Positions 12,706 through 27,700 of a stretch of DNA of 64,000 nt are shown piece by piece (the first letter of the stretch is position 1; each line of letters opens with the position of its first letter). Made by a program: the position numbers and the translations under genes. The notes beneath the pieces are model-generated. The model worked only from the letters and a program-made list of their open reading frames with translations, searched no databases and was not told the DNA's origin. Source of the stretch: Cloeon dipterum (taxonomy: Eukaryota > Arthropoda > Insecta > Ephemeroptera > Baetidae); the NCBI RefSeq assembly GCF_949628265.1, contig NC_088786.1, positions 26,185,681 through 26,249,680 on the forward strand, read 5' to 3'.

Positions 12706-15700
12706 TTAGTTGAATTTGCATTTGGAGAAATCCATCTCTGGGTGCTGCTCCATGAATCTGAAAATAAAAAAGTGATTGGATACAATTATCGGCCTTTTTT
12801 ACAACATTAAAGAGCCTTACTTCTTCAGCATGTCTTGCTTCTTTTGGTCCTCAGATGTGGGCAAGCCAAGCTCCTTTTGTCTCTGGTCGTACATCATTTT
12901 TTCGACCAGTCCACGAGTTTCCCCATCCAGGTCGGACAGCTTCGAAGGTTCAGGGTTGATCTTTTGAGTGTTGATCTCTTCGTGCGTTGTGATCAGTCGG
13001 TTCCACCAGTTCATCTGGTTGACCTGTGGGAGGATTGACCATCAAAACTTGCACAATGCAATTATCGCGTTCTTTAATTGATCTAGATCACGAGATTCGT
13101 TGAAATCTAGGCTAAGAGTCATTTTCTCTCTCGGAGGACCCCACCTTTTCAAGGTTGATGAGCAGTGAGCGTCCGGCGTCAAGAGTCCAAGTGCTTTCAT
13201 CCACCTTGATCTCGTGGGGCAGAGGACCGTCGATGATGGCGTCCCGGCCCTTGATGCCGCAGCGCAAGTGAGTTTTCCTAATGTCGATGAAGAGGTCGCG
13301 CGACTTGAGTGGCGTCTTGCCTAGGTCCACCCGCACCTACAAACGTAAACAATACAATATAAATAAACAATTGGCCAACTGCTTTAATTTTCGGCCTTGG
13401 CCGCACATTTCAAGCGTAAAAGAATTGAGTCTGATGGCTCTGATGCACAAACAAACGGAAGGTTACCCTGAAGTTCATTTAAGAGTGCCAAACTTTCAGA
13501 GGAACTGTCTCCGAAATTAAAAAAAAAACACATTTCTGTCAAGTTATTTCACAGTATCAAGTATAAGTTAAAACTAAATTTTAAATTAATCTGCTAGAAA
13601 TAGTACATATTGAGGCCTATAACAAATTAATTTTGTTTCAATTCAAAAATATTAAACATACCGACGAATCATTATGACGGATAAATGAGACAGTTCATTG
13701 GAACTCCCATGTGGCAATTTTATGGAAAAGGGAAATTAATTACTTAAACCGTAAAGCAAATTCCTTAAATTCCACTGCATATATATAATAAGGAAAAACA
13801 TGCCTCTTTCGTTCAGTACCCATTTATACTTTTAGCAAATAATGTGGTCAGACTGCATTTTCTCTCAAGTCAATCGCTTGTTAGTCTCCCAAACATGACT
13901 TGATTACTTAATTCAAATTAGCTAAAATGTATTTAAGTATGGGCAAGGTTAACGGCATTCTCCAGAGAGCGTCTGGTTAATTTATTCGATTTATTCAAGT
14001 TAAAAAAGAATAATTGTTCAAATACTCAGTGTATCACAAACATTCCTTGAGCAAAATAAATTATACAACGACTCATCCCAAAAGCGGAAAATAAATAATG
14101 GGTGGCTTGCAAGGAAACTCTTAGGGTTCGACGTTTTAGTTTTTGGTGAAACCTTTGAATACGAAACCAACCAAATAAAGCAAACCAGATATCATGATGC
14201 TCATAAAAAATATCAAAAAATTGTTTCACGCAAAAAAGTATCTGGATCCACATTTTGAACCTGTTTAGTGGAAAAGAACAACAACAGATGGAAGGAGTTG
14301 CTGTAATTAATTCTTAGTATTGTTGTGAGTCGTCGGAACAAAATAGGGAATTTCACTGGCATGTGCGTATGTTTTATGAGTATTTTTTACAAGATGCTTT
14401 CTGGAGATTTTAACCGTCGTCGTCGCCGCCGCCGGTTCACCTTGCACAGCTGACGTCAAGATCTTTGAACTCTAGACTGGAATCTCCCGGGCAGCGTAGC
14501 GAAGACGCGAACCTGGTGCGTAATCTCAGGTGCCGACGCTGGCTGGTACAATACCGCCAGAAACGCGCGGCAGGGATTTTCGTCCAAGTGACTACAAACA
14601 ACACCACCTTGACCGCACTGCAAAAGAAAGTCGCACACTTTTCCTTCCTTAATAGTTGCGCAACAATTGAGCAGGTGGTAATATGTACTTTTGTGGTCCA
14701 TCAAAATTTATGAGGAAAAACTAATCTTTGTCTCAGAACGAGTAGAAATGTGGAAATCTTTTTATATTTCAATACTCTCTCGATCAGAAAATTATTCAAA
14801 TGTGATATATTAATGTTTAAACAGGAAGTGGAGACTCTTAATTACAGATTTCCAAACTATACATTAACATTAATCAACTTTTGCGCGATTGGTTCGATAT
14901 ATTTCAAACGAGACACCCAGTAAAAAATACTTTAAGGTTTTTTGCTCTGTCGAGAAAATGACTTCAGACATCATATGCATAGAGTATGGCTATAGCGTCG
15001 ATTATGCGAGCGGAATCGGTTTATAAAGGCAACAAGGTCGCCGAAGGTCGGCAAAGGTTGTTTCGGCTGCCAATTGTAAAAAGTGCTCTGGCGAAGAGCG
15101 CGAAACGTTTGCTGCCTTCATCGAATTGGAATGTGACGGAAATGGATAGAGAAATGTTGCGTCATCATGCTCATCAATGAAATCCTAAATGGTTCGTTTT
15201 TGTTCATTCCATTCAATCGTTTTTGATTCCAACTCTTTGTTCACGCGCACTTCTCTTTGCAGCAACATAAATTTCCATTTCTAAAAATTGTGTGTTACGC
15301 GAGATAATGAGAAGCAAGTATTTTCCAAATAAGCATTTCTCGCGAAGGAGTTGCTTCAGAAATTTTGAAACGGCCAAAAGGCGGGTTATATTCCTCTAAC
15401 AACAATGGCGTCAAAGCGTGCGTGAACTCAGCGGGGTCTTTTGAAAACGCCTGCAGTGCAACATAATTTAATTTTGTGACATTTGGTGTCAAGAGACAGA
15501 TGATCAATAGAAAAGACTATCGTCGAGACGAGATGATGTGCTAACGCTCCCAAAATATTTATTCTGGCGCCTGCATTGTGAGAGAAAGAGGCTGCCGTGC
15601 GCGCACTTTCTCCGCTCGGTTGCGCTTCTTCGTCGCATTCAGAACGAACTGCAAATGAAAATAGTTCTCTGGACAGTGACCAGTCAATGACCACCAAGGC

Positions 15701-18700
15701 CGTGCATTCGACACAGCTTGCTTTGGGCACGCACTCGTCTCGGGAAGCGTGAAGCCTGTTTTTATCTCTTTTAATTCCCGGCAATCGCCTCATCTGCCTA
15801 TTATTATGCAAAGCCACAAAGAGTTGCAATTTAGCGTGCATAACACACGATTACCCCATTATCTCGCAATACGGTCAAGTATGAAACATTCAGAAAGTGC
15901 TTGAGTTCATTTCGTATAGTTCAATTAAAAAACGCAGAGCTATTATCACGTTTCTGTAGTTAAACTGCCAGCGGACTCGGTGTAGCTGTCAAACCGTCCT
16001 GCAACTAAATAGCCTTATCTAATTATGGGTGTAGTTTATAATTAAATTCAGCGAGACTGGTACCAAGAGAACAAAGTAAAGCGATATTTGCTTATTTCAC
16101 ATTCCGTGAAACGCTTGTTGCGATGGATTGTACTGAGACAGATTTTCGACAGTATAGTAGTCGTGAAAAAGCAATAGAGCAAAAGGCATGGATCACTTGG
16201 TAATTTCGGCTAAATCAACGAATTTCACACTAGCTGACGGTATATACTGTCATGTCAAAATATACAGGACATTTTTTGAGCACAATGAAATATTTACTTC
16301 GTGATTTAATTTAAACAATATGGTGTGCATTGTGCATTGGATCCTTTTTGTCAAGCCTGATCGAATGAGCACCAAATTTAAGGGCTTCAGGCAAGATCGA
16401 TTATTTTTTAAGGTAATTGTTTGGAATTTTTGGACGTTGTTTGTTGCATCTGAAACAATTTTCCCTCAAAAGTAGTCCCGAGGCCGCGAACTTCTGTGCG
16501 AGCATTTTAGTTTTACAGTTCGACTGCAAATCCGACGTTCTAAAAACCAGAATTTATAAAAAATGCACACCGTGAGACTCATCTTGACCTTCCCTAATGA
16601 ACTGGAGGGCCTAGGAGCTGCTCATTTTCGTTGATTTTGCTTGAAATGAGCAAAGCTGTACCATTTAATTAAAACCACGTGAGAATTTTCTACTGAAAAG
16701 CTTTTGGCGCCTTTTGATTGAATGTCCAATACCAGAGATGGCAGCAAATATAAAGACATGCATTTTCTATGCAAACAGAAATTTCCGGGTTTTAAGTGAA
16801 GTAATCATACATGGGGCGTGAAAATCAGATTTACACGTAGAGAGAGAATTAGTTCCAAGCGAACGCCTGTGAAAAACAATTACAGAGAGAGATAAATATG
16901 TAAGTTTGAAGGTCTTTTGCTCTCTCATCTTCCCTTTTGAACTGCCGCGTGGTCTGAAAAAACTTTTTTTTTCTGTGTGAGAAGTTTTGCAGCCAAATCT
17001 GAATGCAGAGAGGATAAAACGTTTGCACGATCTGCAACGGTGAACACGGATGCTTCAGTCTGACAAATTGAGTTGTCTTACAAAACATATATTCCCTAAT
17101 TCGCACCAAAATGCGATGCACGATCGCCTCTGGCATCAGCTCGAGTTTTTTGCACCAAAGATGAGTCAGTTTTTGGCATACCAACTTGTTGGAATGCAAA
17201 TGAGCCGGCTTCTACTACATGACAAGAATTAAGATAAAATCGAATCAAGACCATCAGTGAAAGATCTATTAGCAAATTTAGAATAAAGAAGCGAATACTC
17301 CAAATTATGGTTAACTATCTTTTTGATTTTAAAGCATTTTTTATAACAGAATTTTTAAGTCTAGCCGATTCAGAGCAAAATTATGATCTGCAATTTATCT
17401 CTGCAATGATGAGACGATTTTTCAAGATCATTGTGAAATAATTGCCTATTAAGCGCAAGTTTTCAAGTTAATTTTCAAATAAATTGCTTGATGAATGGTT
17501 TTAAGGTGAGAAAATTAACACAGGAGAAACGAAACTTTTAAAGTGCGAAACAATTGATTTAAACAATGACAAAAATTTTGCAAATTTTACAAATTAATAT
17601 TTGCATTGAAAATTAATTACGGTAAAAATAATTATTTTTCATGTGTTAAAGGAATTCCCTCTTTCTTGCGTTCAGTATAAAATAGCAATAATTTAATTCT
17701 TCTCGATGATTTTTATCATTACACGGAAATGAAAGTGGTAGATATTGCCAACGCAAGTTCACGATTCACGACCAAGACAAACAAAATTGTGTATCAAAAA
17801 TTAATCCACGAAAGAAATGACAATGAACTTTATTCGCCAGTAATATGCATCAATTGTTAGGAAAATTCGAGAAGACCTTACATAAAAAGTTAAGACAAAG
17901 ATGGTGTCAAATATTTTGATATTAATTATGTTAGGACGGAAGGTTTCAGATGAGACGGTTAACACAAAAACACACACCTTGAACCTTAAAAAGCTGGCGG
18001 ATCGGAGTTCAAGGGCGCATCACGGAAGCGCTGTTGGATGATAAAAGGTGAATGGATTCACAATGGCAAAAAATGGGACTTTCCGTATGTAGTGACATCA
18101 GCAAGAACGAGATCATTTCATGCTTGTATTGTTGTTAACGGATCCGCGCGGCAGTGACGCAACGAAAGTGGCGAGCACAACCTGATCTGCTCCATCAGCG
18201 AAAAGAATAATGAACCGACCGCCCACAGGTTTTGACCAACACGGATTACGGATCTCGAGGGCGCCGGATGAAAATAGGGAACAGCAAGAATACGGACATC
18301 CTTAATTGGCAAGTTGGGTTCAAATTCAAACAAAAGAATAAGCTGCAAATAAATGGTTAATAAAGTGACATTTTAAAAATCTTCAGGCCAACGTGGTTTT
18401 AAATTATATTCTGAATTTAAGAATTCTATGCAAACAAATTTTAAACAGGTATTTTTTCAGAATTTAAAATTTATGATTTTTAGTATTTTTTAAATGTTGA
18501 TAATTATTTACGCTTGATTAATCTTGCAATTTGATATAAATTAATGTATCACTGTCAAAGTCACTGTTGTATCAAAGAACAGAACATCTGAAGTCATATT
18601 TCATGATACATTTAATTATGTCGTGTAATTTTAAAATTACGCACTTCTTTGTATATTTTTGCCATGATATAGGGCTTCAGAAGTTGAGTGTCGGAAAAAT

Positions 18701-21700
18701 AAATTGAAGATCTCTTGGCAATATTAATTCAACAATTTTTACAGTTTTTTGCTTTATTACCTCAAAACGTATTCGGTTGAAGCAATTACGTTTCTTTCCG
18801 ATGGCTAATTTTAGCCACGTTTGATCCGTTTCATTGGTTGTCTGATTCAGTATTCGGTTGAAATCTAACAAATGGCTTCTAAAAATATGAAATTGTTACG
18901 AGATTATTCGCGAAAACGCAACCGCTCTCGAGATGATGGATGACAAGCGAAACGGAAGCAGCGGAGCAGCCTTGCCTTTTGTGACCGTCGACGGCACGGC
19001 GGCACGTAATCAAATTAAGAAGGAAGTAAAAACGAGAGCAATTGTGTTGTCTTCAATGATAAGAACATGAGACTCTTTCAATTGCAGTACTGAGCAATTT
19101 TTCCTTTCCAGGTGGACACTTTCAAGGTAGGCTTTTCCGCACGTTTCGTGTCGTGACTAAAAGTATAAGGCCCATGCGAGCGCGTGCATTGTTGCCCGTC
19201 TAGGACCGTGATCGACTGCGAGCGTTTTGTTTTGTAATGCAATCGAGCCATTATTTGAGTGATACATGCGACCTTTGTTGTATCAAATGGCGTCGCAATT
19301 GTACAAATTCCTTTGCGGTTGGTCATTTTAGAGGAAATGCAGACAGGGTCTTAGCTGACTTGTTTCTCACATGCTTTTAATACGTTAATTTGTGTATGAC
19401 TAATTGTGAGAATAAACATACATTCATAATAAATGACCAGAAGCAGAAAATTTAATGGATGTTGGGACTTGCAAGAGAATTTAAAAATACAGAGGGGAGT
19501 AAGAAGTAATTGGGATGAATCAAAGAGGTGAATTTGTCTATCAAGGGGCCTGAAAAACTCGATGGTCCATTTGAAAAATGTAATTGGAATAAAAATATGA
19601 TTCCAAACCGTGATTTAATTTTGTTGTCTTTATATTTATGATGTAATAATCTATTTTTAAGAAATGTGATGGTAGTTAAAAATAGCTTTTCGGCATCATT
19701 CATCAAACAGCAGGCATATTTTTTAACCTTTAGCGCTGGATGAAGTAATCCGTCTATGAATCATTTGCAAGTGAAATCATGATTCTGCAGTTAACGATTC
19801 TCAGGTAGGCGCCAGGCGGCGTGTTTGTTAATTGAGGCAAAAACACGAATTCTTTCTTTGTACGCGTGTGCATTAAGCGAGAATCAGCGACCTTCCATCT
19901 CTGGCGGATTCTTTGCCGCCTGATTGTGAGTCACATTTTACTGAACATAATGAACAAGCCATTGTGCCCAGCGTCTTCCTTGTTTGTCAACCTACGGCCT
20001 GCGATGGTTGACTTTGCTCTTTTTATGCGCGTGGGCAAATTAAAAATCGATTTGACAAAAATGCCGTAGTTGATGAACCCGTTCGCGCGAGTGCTCATCG
20101 TTCTCAAGGTGAATGCGGCGCCGGCAAAACAAGCAAAACAACTAGGAGTGTCGCACACCGCACGCGGGTATTTTTATGTCAATTTTCTCTCCAATTTACT
20201 TCGCCTTGACCCCTGGGGGCAATCGAGTCTCAATATTGCCTTTTGACTTTATTACCACAAGAGGAGTAGCGAATTCAGTAGTTTAAAACAGCATCACGCC
20301 ACCGATTTCCGCATTCCGGCCATTCTCACCGTCGCGCAAATCGAATCGTCGTTAAGGTCGAAAAATGTTTAACGAAGGGGCTGCGTCTTGCAGCTCAAAA
20401 GACTCGAATTTGCACATTTAACGCATCAGTTAAATATCAACTTGTGTGTGCAGGTTGCCATACTGGCGAAATTTACGAAGGCTGTTTAAACACAAGAAGC
20501 GCACTGCAATAAGCGTTTAATTTTTCCTGTAAATTGCAGATCTGCTGATTGTAGGGAACTATAAAATAAATAATAAAAGTTATTACAAGCTGTACCAATA
20601 AATTGACGCTTTATAAATTTCAAGGTTTGTTAAGTCACATCATTGATTTTCCAAAACATGTTTTTGCAATGTATTTTCGCTTCAAAATCGTAAAAACATA
20701 TTAGTAATTGCTTAATGTATCCTGGTTGTTAAATTGAATTCAGAAAACGGTAAACGCATGTCCTGTTGAATTGAATAAATATTTGTTATAACATTTACTT
20801 AAGAAAATAGCTCAATCTCGTAGCAGTTCTGAATTTTATCTGGCTCGCAGATTATTAATCACTTAATTTCATTTTTTAATCTGTTTTTTGTCAATATTAA
20901 AAAGTAATTCAATGCGAAAAATACATTTGTTGGAAACAATAATTAATTCTGATCGACTGATCAAATCTTTTAAGGTCCACGAAAATCTTACGTCAAGTTC
21001 TGATGCACTATTATGTTTCACATCACACTATTTATTCTCCATAGATTATTCCCATGAAAATATGTGTACTACATTCCTAGCACCACCCACATTTCCAATG
21101 TTTTGATTTCACCAACTCTCGAGTGAAAAAAACATTTACATTTAGCAACGAATGTTCAGGTAGTGCACGGCACGTGAAACCAATCACGTATGACTGTTGA
21201 CGGCATTGCAGCGATAACTTTTAAAGTAAACGGTTGAATTCACAGCTCACTGTTAATACGTATGGTTAATGTGTAACGCCATGTTTGTTTAAATTTTTTT
21301 ATTAAATTCAAAATATATCTAAATAAGTATTTATTTATTTACGATCCTGAAGAATCCTAACGAGGTAATTTTTCATGTTGAATTGAAATGCTGGATTTTT
21401 TCCTTGAACCCTACATCTTAATTACGCTCTTTACCCGAAAATTTAAATGAATTATTTGTATTATTTATTGCACAAAATGTTAAAATGCTGCAAATTTAGA
21501 GGGCAAATTATCTAATAGTGCTTTTCATTTAAGTTTATTTAATTGCATTCTATATTTAATTTCACCGTTTTTTTAAAATTAGTAAGCAATTATATCCGAT
21601 ATGAGATTAAAATTGATCAAAAGAATTATCAATCATTATGCTTTGGAGGAGTATTTGTGAGAATATAATTATAATGCTCAAAATATATTAAGTTTATTAA

Positions 21701-24700
21701 TATCCTGGTCGCATCGAAGAATGCTTTTTCGTCAACTGCTGCTTTTTTTAAATTGTGATATCAATCTCTGAGGAAGGCTTACAAAGCGACGATCCTCGCA
21801 GAAAGATGTGGCCCGGGCGTGGGCTCACCTCGGAAAAGCCCGCGCCCACCGTTGCACTCGCATATTCTCTCGACACGAGCAGAATTGCTAATGCTGCCAG
21901 CATTACCGCCAGCTGTTCAGACACGAAAAGTCATAAAAAGGGAACGCGTGCAACTACAATGCGGCGCGTCCAGAAAGAAGAGCGGTGAATAAACAGCAAT
22001 TTGCCACTGAAACAATAACACACAGCAGCATACCGCAAAGGGCATTCCTATTGCCTCACCGGCGATGAACGGCCTTCTCAAAAACGGGGAAAATTCAAGT
22101 GCGCCCGCCTGACGCACGCAAATTGTAGAGAACGAAGGACGCTTTCCTGTAAAACTATACGCATTATTTTCCCGAAAAAAATTGTGGTGGCAGTCGTATT
22201 ATAATTCCATACATTAAATGCAAGTTGCAGCCTGTTAGATAACTTTTTGCAACACACATAGCCGAGTGATCTTGAACAGCTATAGTACGAGCGGGTGACT
22301 TTGGTAACGCATCAGATGATACGAGTGTTTACGTTGAGTCGGCGTTTGCGTGCACCTGCTCCTTGCAATTTGATCTAATGGTTTTTAAATTGGTAGCGCG
22401 CAATTTTCTCCCAGCAGCAAAAGCAAGGCGAACTTTGCAAGGCGATCGTTTGCTGAAACAGCCAATTTGATTTTGAGAAGACGAACGACGAATTACCGCC
22501 TGTTTAGCATTCGGTTTTGGACAAGATAAATTTCTTTTCGTTTGATTATCAAGATCTAGGCTGAAATTTATTCTTTTCAGGAAGAGATGGTTGCATGTTG
22601 GTTTTCGCTTGCGGGCAATATTGTTTCCATCAAGTTTGCATTGAAAAAATGCATACTAATCATTTCCTCGAACCTGAGAAAGATGAAAAATAGTATTGAA
22701 ATGAATCACAGCTCATTGCAATTCAAAGTTGCGGTTCTTAATACGTTAGTTTATGATCTGGAACTGACGATTACTTCGTGCCCTACTTTTCTAACAAGAT
22801 ATTCGATTTTTATAAACGATTGAAATCAAAAACCCGTGAAGGGAGTTGCGGCGCTTGTTGCGTGATGCATCCTTGGCTCCATCGCTTTATCGACATTGAA
22901 TTTTTCGTTATCAGAGGAGCAGAAATAATTTAATTGTTTGTGGAATTAATTGTATCTTAAACTGATTTTTGTTGCATTGATTTTTTAGAGCGTATTCTCT
23001 TGAAGGTGCGAGTTTATTTAGTAAGCCAATTTAAATTTCAATCTCCACTCAATAAATTTTATCAGAGATGGCACGATCTTTTTTCCAGTTTTGCGTGGGT
23101 TTATAGAAGAGTCACTATCTACAATCAGGCGTTTGTGTTGAGGAAGTCTTGGATTTACACAATAGGCTACTCAAGCTGAATTGCTTTGACGTTAAACGCG
23201 GTCAATTTCATAGCAAGCACCAATTATTTTGCCTACTGTTTCCAGATTCACTTTATAAAATGGGCCCTTATCTTAGGAGGCATATCAACTTTAAAAAAGG
23301 TTTAATTGGCTGTGGTTTATAACGACGGAAACTTTATTAAAGATATCTGCAGCTTTTCAGAGAGTGCAATCCAATTTGTAAAAAATGATAAATGAATCCA
23401 TTGTTAAGTAACTTGTGTTTCATATAGCTGTGCACCGAAAATTTTATTTGTGTACGTTAACTAGAAAAATTGGTTCGAGAAGCTGCAAAATAAGTTAGCA
23501 AGATGATAAACTTCATATTTTTTCATAAATTTAACTGAAGTTTTCCTCTTTCATATTTTCTCATATATGAGAACGAAAGTTTAAATGTTATCCCTCGCGT
23601 CAGAACAAAGTTTATAAACAAAACATATGCGATCTCCATGAATTCTCAAGTTTCAAATCTCCCAGTTAGCTCACTCTTTTCCCAGAAGATCAGAGGGAAC
23701 AAAATCAACCTTCTTGTCTACGAATCCACCACAGAGCTTGAGCGATTTCTAGACGATCAGCGAAGGTTGCATAATATTTCCGCGAGCAAAGAAGACTGGG
23801 AAACACTGGCAGGCAGTTGCGAGTTTTGAGCAAATCTGTGCTACTTTGCACTGGATGCATCGGCGAGGTGAAAACGAAAGTGAGAGCCATTGAAAGCGAG
23901 TGTTGAGCGCGCGCCAGCAGCGTCCAAGTTTAAGGTTAAAAGTGACGTGCCGGTCTAGCCATCCATCGGGGGGCCCACGTGACGCCTGACGTAACCTGGT
24001 GGGTACCCTGCTCAGGTCGGGCGAGCGAACAGGCAGTCGTTGCACAGGCACCGAACACACCGGACAGACCTCGCCGTCGAGGTAGTGGCCGGCTCTACCA
24101 GCTCGCGCTCGACGCGAAAGAGAAAGAAAGACACCAGATTCGAATTCAGCCGGACAGACCGTTGTCGTCAACAATGGTAGTGGCCGAAAAATCAGCAGCC
24201 AACCCCAAAGCGAGCAACACAATGCTCTGGGTGCAGACCTCCCCGCTGCAAGTGCAGTGTGAAGTGCATGTGAGTTATTATTTTTGTTTACTCTCAAATT
24301 TGTCGAATATGCAATCCTTTCATGGCATAGTCAATTTTTTCTGAATAATAATAATAAATAAATCAAAGCAATCTGTAATTACACATAATTTTTATTTTAT
24401 TTTAACATATCACTTCAAAAAAAGCAGAATTGGTTCAAAATATCCGAGCGGATTTTCAAAAACAAATCAATTGAGATAGAAATAATTAAATTTCAATAAA
24501 TCATGAACTGAGTTTTCAATTATAATACTTTAATTGCGTTTATTTTAACCAACTATTTGATACTTGAGTGTGCGACAGCTAAAATAGAAAATGAAAGGAC
24601 GAAAAACACGCTAATTTACATAGCGATAATCCTAATCAGTGAGTACATGTAATTAGGACAATAGCGTGTGCAATGGCACGAAGAGGTGCTGGTAAATTAA

Positions 24701-27700
24701 GCACACCTTGCTCTTCTTTCCTCTCCACGAGCGGCGCACGTTTCTGCCCGGCCAGTTGCATCACGCAATTAATTCAGTGGCCGTGCAGAGGCACACACTT
24801 GACCATTTAATTAATCAGCAACGAAGCTGAAAACAATGAGCACTGCAGCGTAAGGCCGCATCAACAGGTGCGATTCATTTTGGTTTCATTGTGAGGCACT
24901 TAACAATCAATAAAGTTAATCTTCATTAGCACGAGCAAGTATTGATGCATCGATATGAATTCATTCAATTGAATTTAATTTGGAATAAATGGCTCTTCTT
25001 TTCTATTATAGTGTGCATGTTACAGGGCAACGCAGGAGTCAAACCTACTTTTCAAACTTCTGCGTAACCACTTGCTAATGATGCTAAATATATACATTGT
25101 ATTTCACGAGGAGCAAATTTTGCAAGCATGTGAGCAGGCTGGCAAAAAATAACATTTACCTTTTCCATTCGCACGTTTATTTGCAAACCAAAGAGCGGCG
25201 TTTCCACTCCGCAAGCCAAACTGTCCCTTACAAAGCGACAGGCTCTCTTCCGTGGCTGATTTTGGGCCAAAATATTTAGAGTTTTCAGAAAGCAAATAAT
25301 ATTTGCATCTCGGCAATAAGGAAGCCGCACAGCGAGAATATTAAAATGAGACGGGGCGTTCGCGGCACATTGGGCGGCTGATGAAACACGCAAATCGAAG
25401 TTAGTATTGAAATGCACGCCTCTCAATGTCAAGGTTCACACACTCAAACACTCCCTGTTGGCTTGCGACTCGATTGGCTAGGTAAACACTCGCTCGCCAA
25501 AAGCAAACTAAGTGCACGTTCGCGCGTACGTGCCCAAAATTTTCACTTGCGGCTTCTTTTTGTAAATATACTCGCCATGCAAATGCGGAATTTTAAGTAA
25601 GTTTGCTCTCGTCTCGATTCAAGGCAGACAATCGGTCTCCGGAATGAGAGTGCAGAATTTACTCTGGCTGTAAAAAAATGTGTTAGCATTTTAGCATATT
25701 GATCATAATTATAAATTCGTAATGTCAACAATGACATAGGTTTCAGCTGGCTCAGTTTACAGAATGAATCAGTTATCTCCATCATGAAAACATTAAATCG
25801 ATTGTGAGCCTTTAATTTGAAACAAGCTTGCTTCATTATAGAAATATAAAAAATATGATAGAGGTTTTGAAAGTAAAAATATGCACCGCCTTCTATAAAT
25901 AAAAACACCATTGAACTATTGTACATTGATACAAATGGTGAACGAATTCCAGGAGCAGAGAATAAATAATTTCGCATCCGCCTTAGTGGGGAAGAAAATC
26001 GCGCACTCATTGATCCGCCTTCCGATAATGAGAAGCGGCGTGCAACAAACGGTCTCGTGGTGAATCACACCGCTCGGCACGCATCGCCGAAAGAAAAAAA
26101 AAATAAATAGCGTTCGCTTGCAATTAAACTCACACATCCGCGAGCAGTGTGCGATTTGCAAACCGGCAACGGAAAGACAAGCGCGAGTCTGTTGCCTTGT
26201 TACAAATTAAGTTTGTCTCACACAGGGGAAAAGTTTCCTGGTGCCAAAAGCTTCTCTTGATTCAATATTAATTGCTTTGCTTTGCGACATAATCACATAG
26301 CCGAGAGCGAAGATAATTTTTGTGCTTTAAAATCCTTGTAAGTATGGTATGAACGGAGTTTTAATCCACTTTCGATTCAGAAAATTTTGCAATAAATATT
26401 TGTCTTTGCAAAGCTAATTTGATTTTATCACAACACAAATGACCGACAGTGTAATGGTGAAAAGACTTGTTACCTTGAAAAGATAATGTGCATCAATTTT
26501 ATGATTAGCAGAGCTGACATGCAATCTTTTCTTATTTCAACTATACTAATGGACTTTTTTAGGAAGTGTAAATAATTGCTGGCAATTACGATTTTAACAC
26601 GTTGTAAAAACACCATCCAACCAAATAAAAGAAAAAAAAACGCCATAAAATGTTGTATGCAAAGTCGCGGAAGCAAAAAGAACCGAATGAATGTAAATTC
26701 CTCCACGCCTGATGTGCTATTTGGGAGAAAAGAACCGCCAAGTCCTTATTGCAGCACACTATCCGCACTTTTTTTCTTTCTCGCTCGCTCATTCAACGCG
26801 GACTAGCTCCATTAAGTCTGTGCCTTCACACTATCCTGTAGAAAGTGAACGCAAGGCGAGAGTCGGTGGAGCAAGGAAAATGCTCTAGACGCGTTGCGTG
26901 TCGCTCACCAGCCGATAACAATAATAATATGCACTCAATCGTCGTTTTTCTCCGTCAACATGCGTCCAATCAGTGGCGATGATTGACGCGCTTGGTCACG
27001 GCGTTGTGATTTTCAGCTGATTTGCCGAGCAGATAGCGCAAAGCACCGTCGCGATGCCATCAGCGTACGACCTTTGCTGTTTTGAAATCGGAGAATTGCT
27101 GCTGCTGTTCACCGAGAGAATTACAATAAAAACGCAAGCAATTCCAGATCTGGTTCGTCCGTATACTCGCATTCATCAAAAGGTCATGACTGGCTGCTGA
27201 TCCTCTAGGAGGTTCTTGCTCCTTACGCAGTTCCAACTATAGCTCTGTTTCAAACTTCTAGCGTATATTTAAGTTTTATTTTTTCAAAATTTATGAACAA
27301 AATGAAACATTTCAACAACAGCCAAAATGTCTTGAGTATTTTCTTCTTCCTCGATAAACTTTATTCGATCTGCTCGGTTATCCGTATTAAAATCACTTAA
27401 TTATCCTCTATTATGTTCTTTCATCCTATCGCTGCGGTTTCAAGCTTTTAAAACATTTCTCGGCCTTCAAGGCTGCATTTCATTTTCGTTTTTCAAGCAA
27501 CTTGTGCAACGTTAAATTCATCCCCTGGTGACCCAGAAAGGCAGTCAGTCACACACAATGCGTCCGTCTACTCGATAAATCTGCAGCGGCGCTTGAATAA
27601 ATCACAGCGAGGTTTCCCATTCTCAACTCGCTGGAGCAGTAGAGGCTCAGCCAGCGGGTTAAGAACAATGATAAATCTGTCCTAATTAATCGAGCATGTA

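Larger units (their letters stand above)
13337..24173. other. distal part of giant NUDC intron 4, no supported gene
   Basis: AT-rich noncoding sequence with scattered short open frames and no family motifs. Local GC-rich islands occur at about 14410-14610 and 23865-24175; the latter leads into the nested gene. A strong GC hairpin sits at 21815-21847. No complete transposon open frame is visible. Confidence 0.5.

Noticed and set aside
25543-26010. 155-codon minus-strand frame in the giant intron
   Set aside because: No family features and no exon context; treated as chance.
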